Source of the DNA: CAYPFY01 sp964410105
Lineage (GTDB): Bacteria > Bacteroidota > Ignavibacteria > UBA10030 > SZUA-254
Direction of reading: 5' to 3'
DNA length: 64,000 nucleotides
Assembly: GCA_964410105.1 (NCBI GenBank)
Contig: CAYPFY010000006.1
Span: 97,712-161,711, forward strand
The notes under the pieces were generated by a model that worked only from the letters and a program-made list of their open reading frames with translations, searched no databases and had not been told where the DNA came from. The translations under genes and the position numbers were made by a program. Numbering within the stretch: position 1 is the stretch's first letter; every line of letters starts with the position of its first letter. Below are positions 32,238-41,827 of this stretch, piece by piece.

Positions 32238-35200
32238 ATGGCACGAAATTTCTCGACGGGGTTTCCTCCTCTCGATCGCCTGGTGGGCGGGCCTTCCGAT
32301 TCACTCCTCGCCTTTGCTTCAGACTCCGCCGGACCTCTCCTTCTTGCCCAAAAATCTGTGGAGCATGCCCTCTCCGCCAGGTTCCCTATTCTCTACCTCG
32401 CAATCGACGGATCACTCGAAAGATTTTTTCTCGGAAACCCCAAAGCCGTCCTGAAGATCCGGTCGCGCAGGGATGCCCAGAATGTGAGTAAAATCCCCGC
32501 CCGTGGATATGTGTTTATCGATGACCTCACGGCGTGGAAAAAGATACTCGGCAGCGAGAAGCGGGTCGTCGAGTTTTATGAAAAGCTCGCCTTGCGGGCC
32601 GAATCGAAAAAAAGTCTTCTCATAGCCTCCGCGATCCGCTCCGGCTTCGCCCCCGAAAGCCTCGCCCGGTTGAAAGATGCCTCCGCGATCGGCATCGATT
32701 TTCTTTCTCACCAGGGCAAAATTTTCTGCGTCGTTAATTCCCTGCGCGGACGTTATCTCCCGCCGCGTCTCGTTCCGCTTCAGCTTGAGGCGGCGCCGCC
32801 AGCTCTTACTTCCTCCGCCGTAGAAGCAGGGGAGCTTTCGCCGAAAGACGAGGCGTTGATTTCACGGAAGACGGATTTTTCGAAAATCTTTGAGCAATCG
32901 GATGAAGCGATGATTCTCTTCGACCCGGCGACGACCGGCAGCCTCCTCTGCAACTCCCGCTTCGAGGAGTTTCTGGGTTTCTCCGCCGAAGAGCTCGCCC
33001 TAAACCCCCTCGCTCCGGTCCCGCCTGAGGGACGTCGTGCTGCTCTGCGGTTTTATTCCACCCTCCGGCGGAAAAAGAAGGGGGCGATCACGCTAAGGCT
33101 TGTCAAAAAGAGCGGGAGGGGGCTTCTCGCCAGATTCTCCGCCTCGGCGGTCGACCACGTATACCTTGGGATCGCTATCGATGTGTCGGCCGAAAAACGT
33201 TTGGAAGAATCTCATGAGGAGCGCGAACGTGAATACCGGGCGCTCCTGGACTCCTCGCCTCATGCCCTGGCCATCATGCACGAAGGAAGCTTCCTTTATA
33301 CGAACCGCGCCTTCTGCGAGTTGTTCGGATATCCCTTCGGAGAATTGAAAGCTCCGGGTGAACTGCTCGTTTTAAAGAAGTTACGGGAATCCGGATCAAT
33401 CGAGACGGAGGGGACCCGTAAGGATGGCTCCCGGTTCACCGCCCGCGTGACGCGGTCGAGTGTGACTTTCGCCGGGAAAAAATCAGTGCAGGTTTCCGTC
33501 GCCGACATCACTCAAGAACGCGAACTTGCCCTCACGATCACACGCGCCCAGAGGAGATTTGGCGCCATCGTGGAATCTTCCCCGGAAGCTGCCGCGATCC
33601 TCGCCGGCGATGCTCTCGTTTTCACGAATTCCGCCTTTCGACGGCTTTTGGGATACGGTGAGGAGGCGATCCCCCTCTCGATGATCAGTCCCGATCCGCA
33701 ACTTTTCGAGAAACTCCGCAAGCGGCCAGGCTCCGCCCGCTTCGCAGGGCAGAGGAAGGACGGTTCGACGTTTGACGCTGAGGTCTCGCTCCACCCCGCT
33801 GGCGATAAGGAATCGGTGGTTCTCATTCGGGACCGGACGACCGAGCTTCGGACCGCGGAAACTCTCAGCCGGCAAACCGAGGAATTCGATCTCCTCGGCA
33901 GGCTCATCCCGGATCTCCAGGGAAGTCTTGATATCAAGAAACTCCCGGCGACCGCCCTCTTAAGGCTCATTGAGCACCTTTCATGGGGGGGAGGGGCGCT
34001 CTTCCTGGCGGATGAGAAGGGGAAAGAGCTTTTTCTGGAAACTCACCGTACGATGCCCGAATCCGTTCTGAGGAAGCTCGAGATTCTCGAGACGGATGAG
34101 GGGATAGGGGGCTTTTGCGCGAAAACCCAGGAGGCTCACATATTCACAATCGCCAAGTATCCAAAGTTTCTGCCGTATGGGGCATTGTTCGCGGAATCGG
34201 GAATCACGGAAATCTGCCTCCTGCCGCTAGTCTCAGGGGAAACGCTCACAGGGCTGATCCTGCTTGTCTCGAAAAAACCCCCCCTGAGCAGGAAGGAGTC
34301 GCACAATTTTCTCTCCGCGATTTCACGCAATCTCGGAGCCGCCATCGCGACCGCCCGCGCTCTTCAGAAGATCAGGAACTCGGCAGAGAGAAAAGAGCAG
34401 CTCATCGAATCGAGCCCCGAAATCCTCTACACAGCCTCTCCCACGGGGGCGTTCCTGACCGTCAATTCAACCGTCGAACGGCTTACCGGATATCCTCCCA
34501 AAGAGTTTTATAGAAACCCCTCGCTCTGGATGAAACTGGTCCACCCCGACGATAAGAAACTGCTCCTGGAGCGCACGGCTAATCTGGACCGGATGCCGGA
34601 GAATTCATGGTCGGAATACCGGGTGCTCCCGCGAGGGAAAGCCGCATACCGCTGGGTGAGGGATGTGGTAAGCACCGTGAGGGACGAACAGCTCTTCGGC
34701 ACCATCACCGACGTCACCGAGCAGAAAGGGGCGATCTCGGAGCTGCAGACGGGCTTCGTCCTGCAATCCGAGATTCTTTCCGGCATGGACGACGGCGTCG
34801 TCGCATTCGACCGCTCGCTCCGGTGCGTGTCGTGGAACAGTGCCATGGAAAGGATGACGGGGGTGACGGGGGCGGTCGGACAATCCGCGTCCGCCCTTCT
34901 TCCGGGATATCATGAAGCGGGCCTCGCGAAGATCCTCGGACGGGTCCTTGCAGGCGAAACGGTCACCTCTCCCGATGTCGCCTACCGCCACCATGCAACC
35001 GGACAACAGGGTTTCTTCCTCGGACGATTCTCCCCCATGCGGAATTCCGACGGCGACACCGTCGGTGCCGTCGGGATCATCGTCGATGTGAGCGCGCATA
35101 AGTCGGTGGAAACGGAAATGCGCGAGTCCGAGCAGATCCTGAGCAACGTCATCGACACGATGGGGGACCTCCTCACGATCACGGACCTGCAGGGAACAAT

Positions 35201-38081
35201 CCTGCAGGTGAACCGCGCCTTCCTCCGGGGCCTTGGATATAGCAGGGCCGAGGCCGTGGGCCGGGAATTCCCGTATCCGTGGCTGATCGAATCCGAAATG
35301 GGGCGTTTCGTTCTCTGGACCTCGAACCTGCGCGAGCGGAATTCGCTCCATGATTTCGACATGACCTGGAGGACGAAGGACGGCCGGCTCATCCCGATGA
35401 GCCTGAGCACGACGCTTCTGAGGAATTCGCTCGGGGAACCGGTCGCCATGCTGAATGTCGCGCGGGATATCACTCAGCGCACCCGCCAGACCAGAGACCT
35501 CGAGACGAGGAACAGCCAGATCGAAATGATCAACCGGATAATCTCGAGGGCCAATCAGACGCTCGATTTCGACGAGATTTTCGGCGTGATCGCCGGGGAA
35601 ATCTTCGACACGATCCCCGCGGACCTTGTGGGGATCGGCCTTCTCGACGAGGGAGGGTCTTCAATCCGGTCCTATGCGTTCATGGGACGGACCTCCTATA
35701 TCAAGGATAACCGCATCCCTATCGGGCAGACCGTCTCGCAGATCGTTCTGGAATCGGGAAAGCCGGTCATCGTGTCCGATTTTCATGCAGATCCGAAATA
35801 CCGCGGCCTCGCCTCCTTCGTCAAAGGACTCCGTTCACAGATTTCGATGCCTATCCGGGTGAAGGAGGCGATCATCGGGACGCTCAATGTCGGGAGCAAG
35901 GAACCCCACGTCTATTCCGACGACCATATCGGGATGCTGGAGCCCGTCGTGCAGCAGTCGGCCGCGATTCTCGACCGCATCGGACTGATCAATCAGGTGA
36001 GCGACGACGCGGCTTATATCCACAACCTGCTCGATTCCATCGACAGCATCGTCTATACGGTCGACACGCAGCTCAGGATTCGGGAGGTGAATAAGGCGTT
36101 CCACGACCTCATGGCCGAGTTCGGCGAAACGCCCCGGAATTACCACGGGACGCCCCTCTTTGACGTGATCAGGAGCGAGCCCCTGAGAGTCATGGTCCAG
36201 AATGTCGTGGATGAGCTCATCTCCGGGCGCGTCCGCCTCTTTTCACAGGAATATGTGCAGCCGGCGCCGGGCGGAGACAGGACGTTTCAGCTGATGATCA
36301 CCCCGATGGTCATCGACAGGAAGGTGACCGGCCTCGTTTTCACCCATACCGATATCACGGCTCTGAAGAAGACGGAGCTGGATCTGAAGAGGAGCAACGA
36401 ACAGCTTCTCAGCATGAACGAGATTTCCACGGTCATCAGCACCTTCCTCGACCTAGACGAAATCCTCGACGAGGCCGTCCCGCTTTTGGCGAAAATGACG
36501 GCGGCGGACGCGGCCGCCGTCTATCTGCGGGAAGAAGATTCGGGGGATCTCGCGCTTGCCGTGCAGGTGGGATTCGACAGCGAGACCTCCTCGCTGATCC
36601 AGCGGCTCAGCGCGGGCACCTCAGCCACCGGGGAGGTCATGAAGAGGCGCAAGGCCCTCTACGTGGGCGACGATATCGCCGAGGACGAGCGTATCATTCC
36701 CGCCAACAGGGAAATCCTCCGCCGCAACGGCATGCGCGCCCTGGCCGTCGTCCCGCTCATGTCGAAGGACAGGGTTCTGGGGGCCCTCGACATCCTCTAC
36801 CGCGCGGCGCACTCTTTCTCGGACCAGGAGCAGCAGATCCTCGCCCTGGTCGGTAATCAGCTCGGGGCAGCGATTGAAAACGCGCAGCTCTATGCCGAGC
36901 TCCGCTCCCAGCTTAAGCGCCTGACGGTCCTCTATGAGCTGAGCCAGCATCTCACATCGACCCTGAATATCGAGGAAATCTTTCAGGTTGCCTACGAGCA
37001 CATCCGCCGCGTCATTCCCTTCAAAAAGCTGAGCATCGATCTCTATGACAGCGCCCAGAATATGAAAACCCCTATCGTCCGGGTTGAACAGAGCTCGGGG
37101 GAAAGAATCTTTGTCCCGGCCCAGCCGGTTGCCATCGACCCCCTCGGCCCGGAGGGGAGCGTCGTTCAGAGCAAAAGGTCCTACACGGCGCCGGACCACC
37201 GCTCGATCTCCATCCCCATGATGTCGAAAGAGTCGATCATCGGCATCATGACGGCTGAGGCCGACGAGTTCAGCCTTTACGACGACAGGCACCTGAAGCT
37301 CCTCGAGAGCATCGGCAATCTTACGGCGATCGCCCTCGAAAAGGGAAAGCTCTATGAGGAGACCCTGCAAAAATCGCTCGAGATCGAGCGCAGGAACCGG
37401 GAACTGGATGATTTCACATACGTGGTATCCCATGACCTGAAGGAGCCTCTGATCAGCATCGAGGGATTCAGCCGGATACTTCAGTCCGATTATCAGCACT
37501 CCATCGGGCCCGAAGGGAAAGAATACTTCGAATCGATCGTCGGGGCAACCACCCGGATGAAAGGTCTCATCGATGACCTCCTCCTTCTCTCCCGTGTCAG
37601 CCGGCCCTCGGAATCGTTCAAGAACGTCTCGCTCCGGGATATAATTGAGGAGATCAAAGTCGACATGGAATTCACGATCAGGCAGAAGGGGGTGACCCTG
37701 ACGATCCCCGGCGACATGCCCGAGATCTTCGGCAATGAGACACAGCTCAAGATCGTGTTCCGGAACCTCATCGGGAACGCCATAAAATTCAATAAGGGGC
37801 CGCAGCCCCGCGTGGAAATCGGATTTCAGAATGCAGAAAATAATTCGTATCTTTTTTCCGTGCGGGATAACGGCATCGGCATCGAGAAGGAATTTCACGA
37901 AAAAATATTCGTCATCTTCCAGCGTCTACACCGCCGCGAGGACTACGAGGGGAGCGGCGCCGGACTGGCGATCGTAAAGAAGATCATCGAGTTGCATAAG
38001 GGAAAGATCTGGGTCGAGTCGGAACCCGGAATCGGTTCGGTATTCTATTTCACCATCCCCAGGCCCCTGGCGGCCGAATAG
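32238..38081 (+). CDS. Giant multi-PAS/GAF hybrid-input sensor histidine kinase
   Basis: 1947 residues, with no membrane helices or signal seen, so cytoplasmic. The N-terminal ~200 residues look like a KaiC/RecA-type domain (FSTGFPPLDRLVGG...) whose Walker A is replaced by ASDSAGPLLL. Then come, approximately, PAS 212-310, PAS 329-425, PAS 436-535, GAF 550-710, PAS 721-835, PAS 841-950, PAS 963-1075, GAF 1096-1250, PAS 1260-1380, GAF 1388-1555 and GAF 1561-1705. The kinase core follows: H-box His1732 in VSHDLKEPLISIEGF, N-box FRNLIGNAIKFNKG, G-boxes RDNGIGI and GSGAGLAIVKK. It is probably paired with the receiver encoded 8 nt downstream. The signal cannot be inferred; phytochrome or heme-binding Cys/His signatures were not evident. 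Confidence 0.92.
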   Translation: MARNFSTGFPPLDRLVGGPSDSLLAFASDSAGPLLLAQKSVEHALSARFPILYLAIDGSLERFFLGNPKAVLKIRSRRDAQNVSKIPARGYVFIDDLTAWKKILGSEKRVVEFYEKLALRAESKKSLLIASAIRSGFAPESLARLKDASAIGIDFLSHQGKIFCVVNSLRGRYLPPRLVPLQLEAAPPALTSSAVEAGELSPKDEALISRKTDFSKIFEQSDEAMILFDPATTGSLLCNSRFEEFLGFSAEELALNPLAPVPPEGRRAALRFYSTLRRKKKGAITLRLVKKSGRGLLARFSASAVDHVYLGIAIDVSAEKRLEESHEEREREYRALLDSSPHALAIMHEGSFLYTNRAFCELFGYPFGELKAPGELLVLKKLRESGSIETEGTRKDGSRFTARVTRSSVTFAGKKSVQVSVADITQERELALTITRAQRRFGAIVESSPEAAAILAGDALVFTNSAFRRLLGYGEEAIPLSMISPDPQLFEKLRKRPGSARFAGQRKDGSTFDAEVSLHPAGDKESVVLIRDRTTELRTAETLSRQTEEFDLLGRLIPDLQGSLDIKKLPATALLRLIEHLSWGGGALFLADEKGKELFLETHRTMPESVLRKLEILETDEGIGGFCAKTQEAHIFTIAKYPKFLPYGALFAESGITEICLLPLVSGETLTGLILLVSKKPPLSRKESHNFLSAISRNLGAAIATARALQKIRNSAERKEQLIESSPEILYTASPTGAFLTVNSTVERLTGYPPKEFYRNPSLWMKLVHPDDKKLLLERTANLDRMPENSWSEYRVLPRGKAAYRWVRDVVSTVRDEQLFGTITDVTEQKGAISELQTGFVLQSEILSGMDDGVVAFDRSLRCVSWNSAMERMTGVTGAVGQSASALLPGYHEAGLAKILGRVLAGETVTSPDVAYRHHATGQQGFFLGRFSPMRNSDGDTVGAVGIIVDVSAHKSVETEMRESEQILSNVIDTMGDLLTITDLQGTILQVNRAFLRGLGYSRAEAVGREFPYPWLIESEMGRFVLWTSNLRERNSLHDFDMTWRTKDGRLIPMSLSTTLLRNSLGEPVAMLNVARDITQRTRQTRDLETRNSQIEMINRIISRANQTLDFDEIFGVIAGEIFDTIPADLVGIGLLDEGGSSIRSYAFMGRTSYIKDNRIPIGQTVSQIVLESGKPVIVSDFHADPKYRGLASFVKGLRSQISMPIRVKEAIIGTLNVGSKEPHVYSDDHIGMLEPVVQQSAAILDRIGLINQVSDDAAYIHNLLDSIDSIVYTVDTQLRIREVNKAFHDLMAEFGETPRNYHGTPLFDVIRSEPLRVMVQNVVDELISGRVRLFSQEYVQPAPGGDRTFQLMITPMVIDRKVTGLVFTHTDITALKKTELDLKRSNEQLLSMNEISTVISTFLDLDEILDEAVPLLAKMTAADAAAVYLREEDSGDLALAVQVGFDSETSSLIQRLSAGTSATGEVMKRRKALYVGDDIAEDERIIPANREILRRNGMRALAVVPLMSKDRVLGALDILYRAAHSFSDQEQQILALVGNQLGAAIENAQLYAELRSQLKRLTVLYELSQHLTSTLNIEEIFQVAYEHIRRVIPFKKLSIDLYDSAQNMKTPIVRVEQSSGERIFVPAQPVAIDPLGPEGSVVQSKRSYTAPDHRSISIPMMSKESIIGIMTAEADEFSLYDDRHLKLLESIGNLTAIALEKGKLYEETLQKSLEIERRNRELDDFTYVVSHDLKEPLISIEGFSRILQSDYQHSIGPEGKEYFESIVGATTRMKGLIDDLLLLSRVSRPSESFKNVSLRDIIEEIKVDMEFTIRQKGVTLTIPGDMPEIFGNETQLKIVFRNLIGNAIKFNKGPQPRVEIGFQNAENNSYLFSVRDNGIGIEKEFHEKIFVIFQRLHRREDYEGSGAGLAIVKKIIELHKGKIWVESEPGIGSVFYFTIPRPLAAE

Positions 38082-38089
38082 GACTGTCT

Positions 38090-38764
38090 ATGGACAATGA
38101 CAAGGTTCACATCCTCCTCATCGAAGACAACAAGGACTTCGCCAAACTCGTCCAGGTCTACCTGCAGCGCTATGACAGGGATAAATTCTCGGTCGTCTGG
38201 AGGGAGAATTACACCGACACGATGCGGGAGCTCGAGTCCAATCCACAATTCGATATCATCCTCATGGATTACTTTCTCCCGGGCAAGAACGGGCTCGAAA
38301 TCACGCGGGAGCTCATGGAACGCAAGATCAATGTCCCGGTCGTTTTTCTCACCGTCAATAAGGATTTTGAACTTGCCGTCGACGTGCTGAAACTCGGCGT
38401 CGATGACTATCTCGTGAAGGAGGAGATCACCTCCCCCGTGCTTCCGAAGACCGTCATGGGGGTGATCGAGAAGCACCGCCTCAAGGACCAGCTCGTCCAG
38501 CTCGAGCTCGGCCAGGAACGGCTGAAGGCGATCCATGAGACGCTGCAGGGCGTGATGGTCAATTTCGAAAAACCGCTCGCGGAGATGCGCATCCTGGCCC
38601 GCGAGTTCAAGGAGCGGCATGCAACCCCGGAATTGAAAAACTACGTGAAAATCATAGACGAGAATGTCGACCGCATCATCGACAAGCTCGAAAAGCTGAA
38701 GTCGCTCAAGGAATACAAGACCATCAAGTACATCAAGGATATCAGGATGCTTGATTTGAGTTGA
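38090..38764 (+). CDS. Response regulator with non-DNA-binding helical output
   Basis: 224 residues. The receiver domain (1-~130) has the acidic pocket IEDNKD, phospho-acceptor Asp60 in IILMDYFLPGKNG, Thr88 and Lys110 (YLVKEE). The C-terminal ~95 residues are predicted helical (EKHRLKDQLVQLELGQERLKAI-like start, core RLKDQLVQLELGQ) without a helix-turn-helix or GGDEF domain. Output is therefore probably by protein contact or phosphotransfer. It starts 8 nt after the giant kinase, which is its likely partner. Confidence 0.9.
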   Translation: MDNDKVHILLIEDNKDFAKLVQVYLQRYDRDKFSVVWRENYTDTMRELESNPQFDIILMDYFLPGKNGLEITRELMERKINVPVVFLTVNKDFELAVDVLKLGVDDYLVKEEITSPVLPKTVMGVIEKHRLKDQLVQLELGQERLKAIHETLQGVMVNFEKPLAEMRILAREFKERHATPELKNYVKIIDENVDRIIDKLEKLKSLKEYKTIKYIKDIRMLDLS

Positions 38765-39609
38765 TGGAAACCCTTCCCCTTCACCTGCGGTCAAAATTCC
38801 CGGCCCGCGGCTACGCGGGTCTAGCAATAATCTCCCTCTCAGAAATCCTCTTATTTGCCCGCGCGGGCGTTGTGGGAACATTTTTCACCCCCCTGGCCTG
38901 GACGGGATATATTCTCGTCGTCGACGCGGCATGTTTCTCCCTGCAGGGCTCTTCGCTCCTTTCGGCGAGGAGGCGCGAGTTCATCGCCATGCTCCCCTGG
39001 TCGATCGTCTGCTGGTTGGTTTTCGAGGCGTATAACCTGTACCTTCGGAACTGGTCCTACGCGGGCCTGCCCGAGAATGACATCGCGAGGACAGTCGGCT
39101 ACGGATGGTCGTTTGCGACCATTCTCCCCGCTATTCTCGAGACCGCCGACCTTATCAAGATGTCGCTCCCGCGGCGGGCGGCGAGGCTGAAACTGTCCCG
39201 GGCTGCTGCGTCCGTCTCCGTAGTGAGTGGGGTCATCCTCGTCACTCTCCCTGTCGTTCTCCCCCAGGGTGTGGCCGCTAAACTGTTCGGGCTCGTCTGG
39301 GTCGGCTTTTTTCTGCTTCTCGATCCGCTTTACACCGGTTCTTCGGTTCTTGAGGAGATGAAGGCGTCAAATTACTCGACCTGCATCTCTCTCGCCCTTT
39401 CCGGGATTGTCTGCGGGTTCTTCTGGGAATTCTGGAATTACTGGGCCGCCGCAAAATGGCACTATTCCGTCCCGATCCCCTTCGCGGGTCCGAAACTCTT
39501 TGAAATGCCCCTTGCCGGCTACCTCGGCTTCATCCCCTTTGCGTTCGATTGCTACGCCTTCCAGGAGATCCTGGTCAGGATTTTTCCCTCCCTGCGCCGA
39601 TCGGCATGA
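38764..39609 (+). CDS. Polytopic membrane protein, unknown function
   Basis: 281 residues with about seven membrane helices. Conserved-looking features are WLVFEAYNLYLRNWSYAGLP, GFFWEFWNYWAAAKWHY and FEMPLAGYLGFIPFAFDCYA, repeated aromatic-acidic elements that suggest an enzymatic membrane protein. Similar motifs occur in lycopene-cyclase-like proteins, but I cannot assign one. The ATG at 38764 overlaps the response-regulator stop (TGATG), and the end overlaps the nitrilase gene (ATGA), so all four genes are probably one unit. Confidence 0.75.
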   Translation: METLPLHLRSKFPARGYAGLAIISLSEILLFARAGVVGTFFTPLAWTGYILVVDAACFSLQGSSLLSARRREFIAMLPWSIVCWLVFEAYNLYLRNWSYAGLPENDIARTVGYGWSFATILPAILETADLIKMSLPRRAARLKLSRAAASVSVVSGVILVTLPVVLPQGVAAKLFGLVWVGFFLLLDPLYTGSSVLEEMKASNYSTCISLALSGIVCGFFWEFWNYWAAAKWHYSVPIPFAGPKLFEMPLAGYLGFIPFAFDCYAFQEILVRIFPSLRRSA

Positions 39610-40436
39610 AATTCACCGTCGCTGTGGCTCAGATCGATAATGTCCTGGGGGATATCAAGAAGAACGCGCTCAAACATCGCGATTTCATCCGGAGGGCGAA
39701 GGAGGGGGGGGCGGATCTCGTCGTGTTTCCCGAACTCAGCCTCTCGGGGTATTCGGTGAAAGACTGCAACTGGGATCTTGCCCTGCGGGAGGGAGAGCCA
39801 ACCCTCCTTGAGGAGTCTGCCGGCATCTCTATCGTCGCAGGCTCGGTCGAGGAGGCGACCGGGTACGGGATATTCAATTCGGCGATGTTCATTGAGGGGA
39901 AAAAAATCCTTTCCGTTCACCGCAAGGTTTATCCCCCCACCTACGGCATGTTCGAAGAGCTCCGGTATTTCAGCCCGGGAACCAGCGTCAAGGCGTTTGA
40001 TTCGAGGTGCGGACGGCTTGGGATGCTCGTCTGCGAGGATCTCTGGCACCTTCCCCTCCCGTACATCCTGGCGAAGGATGGGGCGGAAGTGATTATCGGC
40101 ATCGCGGCCAGTCCCACGCGGCTCTCCGGACCCGCAGGGATCCAGGTGGCGGCAGTGAATTCCGAACAGCACAGAACTTTCGCCCGGTTGCTCGGGACTT
40201 ATCTCATATTCTGTAACAGGGTCGGATTTGAAGATGGTGTGAATTTCTGGGGGGGGTCCGAAGTGGTTTCCCCCGGCGGAGACGTGGTCGTCCAGGCGAA
40301 GTACTTCGAGGAAGACCTGATTTTTGCCGAGATCGACCCGAACGAGGTCCGCCGTGCCCGGCGGCTCTCGCGCCATTTTCTCGACGACGATCTGAGGCTG
40401 GTCCAGGCGGAGCTCGGCCGGATACTCAAGAGCTGA
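39606..40436 (+). CDS. Carbon-nitrogen hydrolase (nitrilase superfamily)
   Basis: 276 residues. The Glu-Lys-Cys triad is visible: Glu43 in FPELSLSGY, Lys107 in HRKVYPPTYGMF, and Cys143 in LVCEDLWH. The VKDCNWDLA and EDLWHLPLPYILA segments resemble the glutaminase domain of glutamine-dependent NAD+ synthetase. No synthetase domain is attached, so it is a stand-alone amidase of that branch. The substrate is unknown. The ATG at 39606 overlaps the preceding stop. Confidence 0.88.
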   Translation: MKFTVAVAQIDNVLGDIKKNALKHRDFIRRAKEGGADLVVFPELSLSGYSVKDCNWDLALREGEPTLLEESAGISIVAGSVEEATGYGIFNSAMFIEGKKILSVHRKVYPPTYGMFEELRYFSPGTSVKAFDSRCGRLGMLVCEDLWHLPLPYILAKDGAEVIIGIAASPTRLSGPAGIQVAAVNSEQHRTFARLLGTYLIFCNRVGFEDGVNFWGGSEVVSPGGDVVVQAKYFEEDLIFAEIDPNEVRRARRLSRHFLDDDLRLVQAELGRILKS

Positions 40437-40454
40437 CTCTCCGCCGACGGTTTT

Positions 40455-40482
40455 TTGCGCTCAGGCAATTCTTTCGTATATT
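40455..40482 (+). promoter_or_regulatory. Putative asnS promoter
   Basis: TTGCGC (40455-40460), 16-nt spacer and TATATT (40477-40482). The implied leader is about 11 nt, with AGGA just before the ATG. No T-box-like structure is present. Confidence 0.5.
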
Positions 40483-40500
40483 TTTCGAAAAATCAGGACA

Positions 40501-41796
40501 ATGGCCAGGATTTATATCGAAGATCTGAAGGACCACGTGGGAGAAGAAATCTCCATCAGCGGGTGGCTCTACCACAAGCGCTCGAGCGGCAAAATACGCT
40601 TTCTTCTCGTGAGAGACGGGACCGGGGTCCTGCAATGCGTCATGGTGAAGGGGGGTGTTCCTGAGGAAGTTTTCAATTACTTCGATACGCTCTCGCAGGA
40701 ATCGTCGCTTACGGTGACCGGCAGAATCAAGAAGGACGATCGCGCCCCCGGCGGTTACGAGATGGATCTGAGCTCGGTACACCCCATCCAGATAGCCAAA
40801 GAGTATCCCATAACTCCCAAGGAACACGGGGTCGATTTCCTCATGGATCAGCGCCACCTCTGGCTCCGGTCTTCCCGACAGCATGCCATACTGCGTATCC
40901 GTCATCAGATCATTATGAGCATCCGGCAGTTTTTCGACGGCCGGGGATTCACCCTTCTCGATGCTCCTATTTTTACCCCCGCAGCATGCGAAGGGACAAG
41001 CACCCTGTTTGAGACTGAATACTTTGACCTTGGAAAGGCATATCTGACCCAGTCCGGGCAGCTTTACGGTGAAGCGGGAGCGATGGCTCTGGGGAAAGTC
41101 TATGTATTCGGCCCGACATTCCGGGCAGAAAAGTCCAAAACCAGACGGCATCTGACAGAATTCTGGATGGTGGAGCCGGAGGTGGCATTCAACGATCTTA
41201 ACGACAACATGGAACTGGCAGAGGAGTTCCTGGAATACATCGTCTCTTCGGTCCTCAAGAACAGGCAGCAGGAACTCAAGGCTCTCGAACGCAATATAAC
41301 TTTTTTGGAGAAGGTGAAGAAACCTCTTCCCAGGATAACGTACACCGATGCTGTTGAAATACTTCATAAAAAAGGAGTTAACTTCAAGTGGGGCAATGAC
41401 TTCGGCGGGACTGATGAAACCCTTATCTCGGAAGGTTTTGATCGGCCCGTCATCATTCACCGTTACCCTTCGGCCGTGAAGGCCTTCTACATGAAGCGGG
41501 ATCCGGATAATGATAAGCTCGCCCTCGCCATGGACGTCATTGCACCAGAGGGATATGGGGAGATCATCGGCGGGAGCCAACGTGAGGATGACCTTGAGAT
41601 CCTGCTCAGCCGGATCCGGGAGCACAACCTTCCCCCCTCCGCATTCGAATGGTATCTGGACCTCCGTCGCTACGGATCCGTACCCCATTCCGGCTTCGGC
41701 CTGGGGGTGGAGCGGACCGTCGGGTGGATTTGCGGTCTGGAGCATGTGAGGGAGACAATTCCCTTCCCCCGGATGATTTACAGGCTTACCCCCTGA
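40501..41796 (+). CDS. asnS: Asparaginyl-tRNA synthetase
   Basis: Class IIb synthetase (431 aa). The N-terminal OB-fold (ISISGWLYHKRSSGKIRF, core GWLYHKRSSGKI) reads the anticodon. Motif 2 is VFGPTFRAEKSKTRRHLTEFWMVEPE (core FRAEKSKTRRHLTEFWM) and motif 3 is HSGFGLGVERTVGWI. APIFTPAACEGTSTLFET fits AsnRS rather than AspRS. Presence of AsnRS means Asn-tRNA can be made directly, without the amidotransferase route. Confidence 0.95.
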   Translation: MARIYIEDLKDHVGEEISISGWLYHKRSSGKIRFLLVRDGTGVLQCVMVKGGVPEEVFNYFDTLSQESSLTVTGRIKKDDRAPGGYEMDLSSVHPIQIAKEYPITPKEHGVDFLMDQRHLWLRSSRQHAILRIRHQIIMSIRQFFDGRGFTLLDAPIFTPAACEGTSTLFETEYFDLGKAYLTQSGQLYGEAGAMALGKVYVFGPTFRAEKSKTRRHLTEFWMVEPEVAFNDLNDNMELAEEFLEYIVSSVLKNRQQELKALERNITFLEKVKKPLPRITYTDAVEILHKKGVNFKWGNDFGGTDETLISEGFDRPVIIHRYPSAVKAFYMKRDPDNDKLALAMDVIAPEGYGEIIGGSQREDDLEILLSRIREHNLPPSAFEWYLDLRRYGSVPHSGFGLGVERTVGWICGLEHVRETIPFPRMIYRLTP

Positions 41797-41827
41797 TGGC
41801 CGTCGTCATGCTCCCGGCGGACCCGTC

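Noticed and set aside
36621..37898. A 425-codon open frame on the minus strand inside the kinase gene
   Set aside because: It is antisense to conserved GAF and kinase-core codons, with no domain of its own.
40437..40500. A T-box riboswitch controlling asnS
   Set aside because: The gap is only 64 nt with no T-box sequence, specifier loop or terminator.
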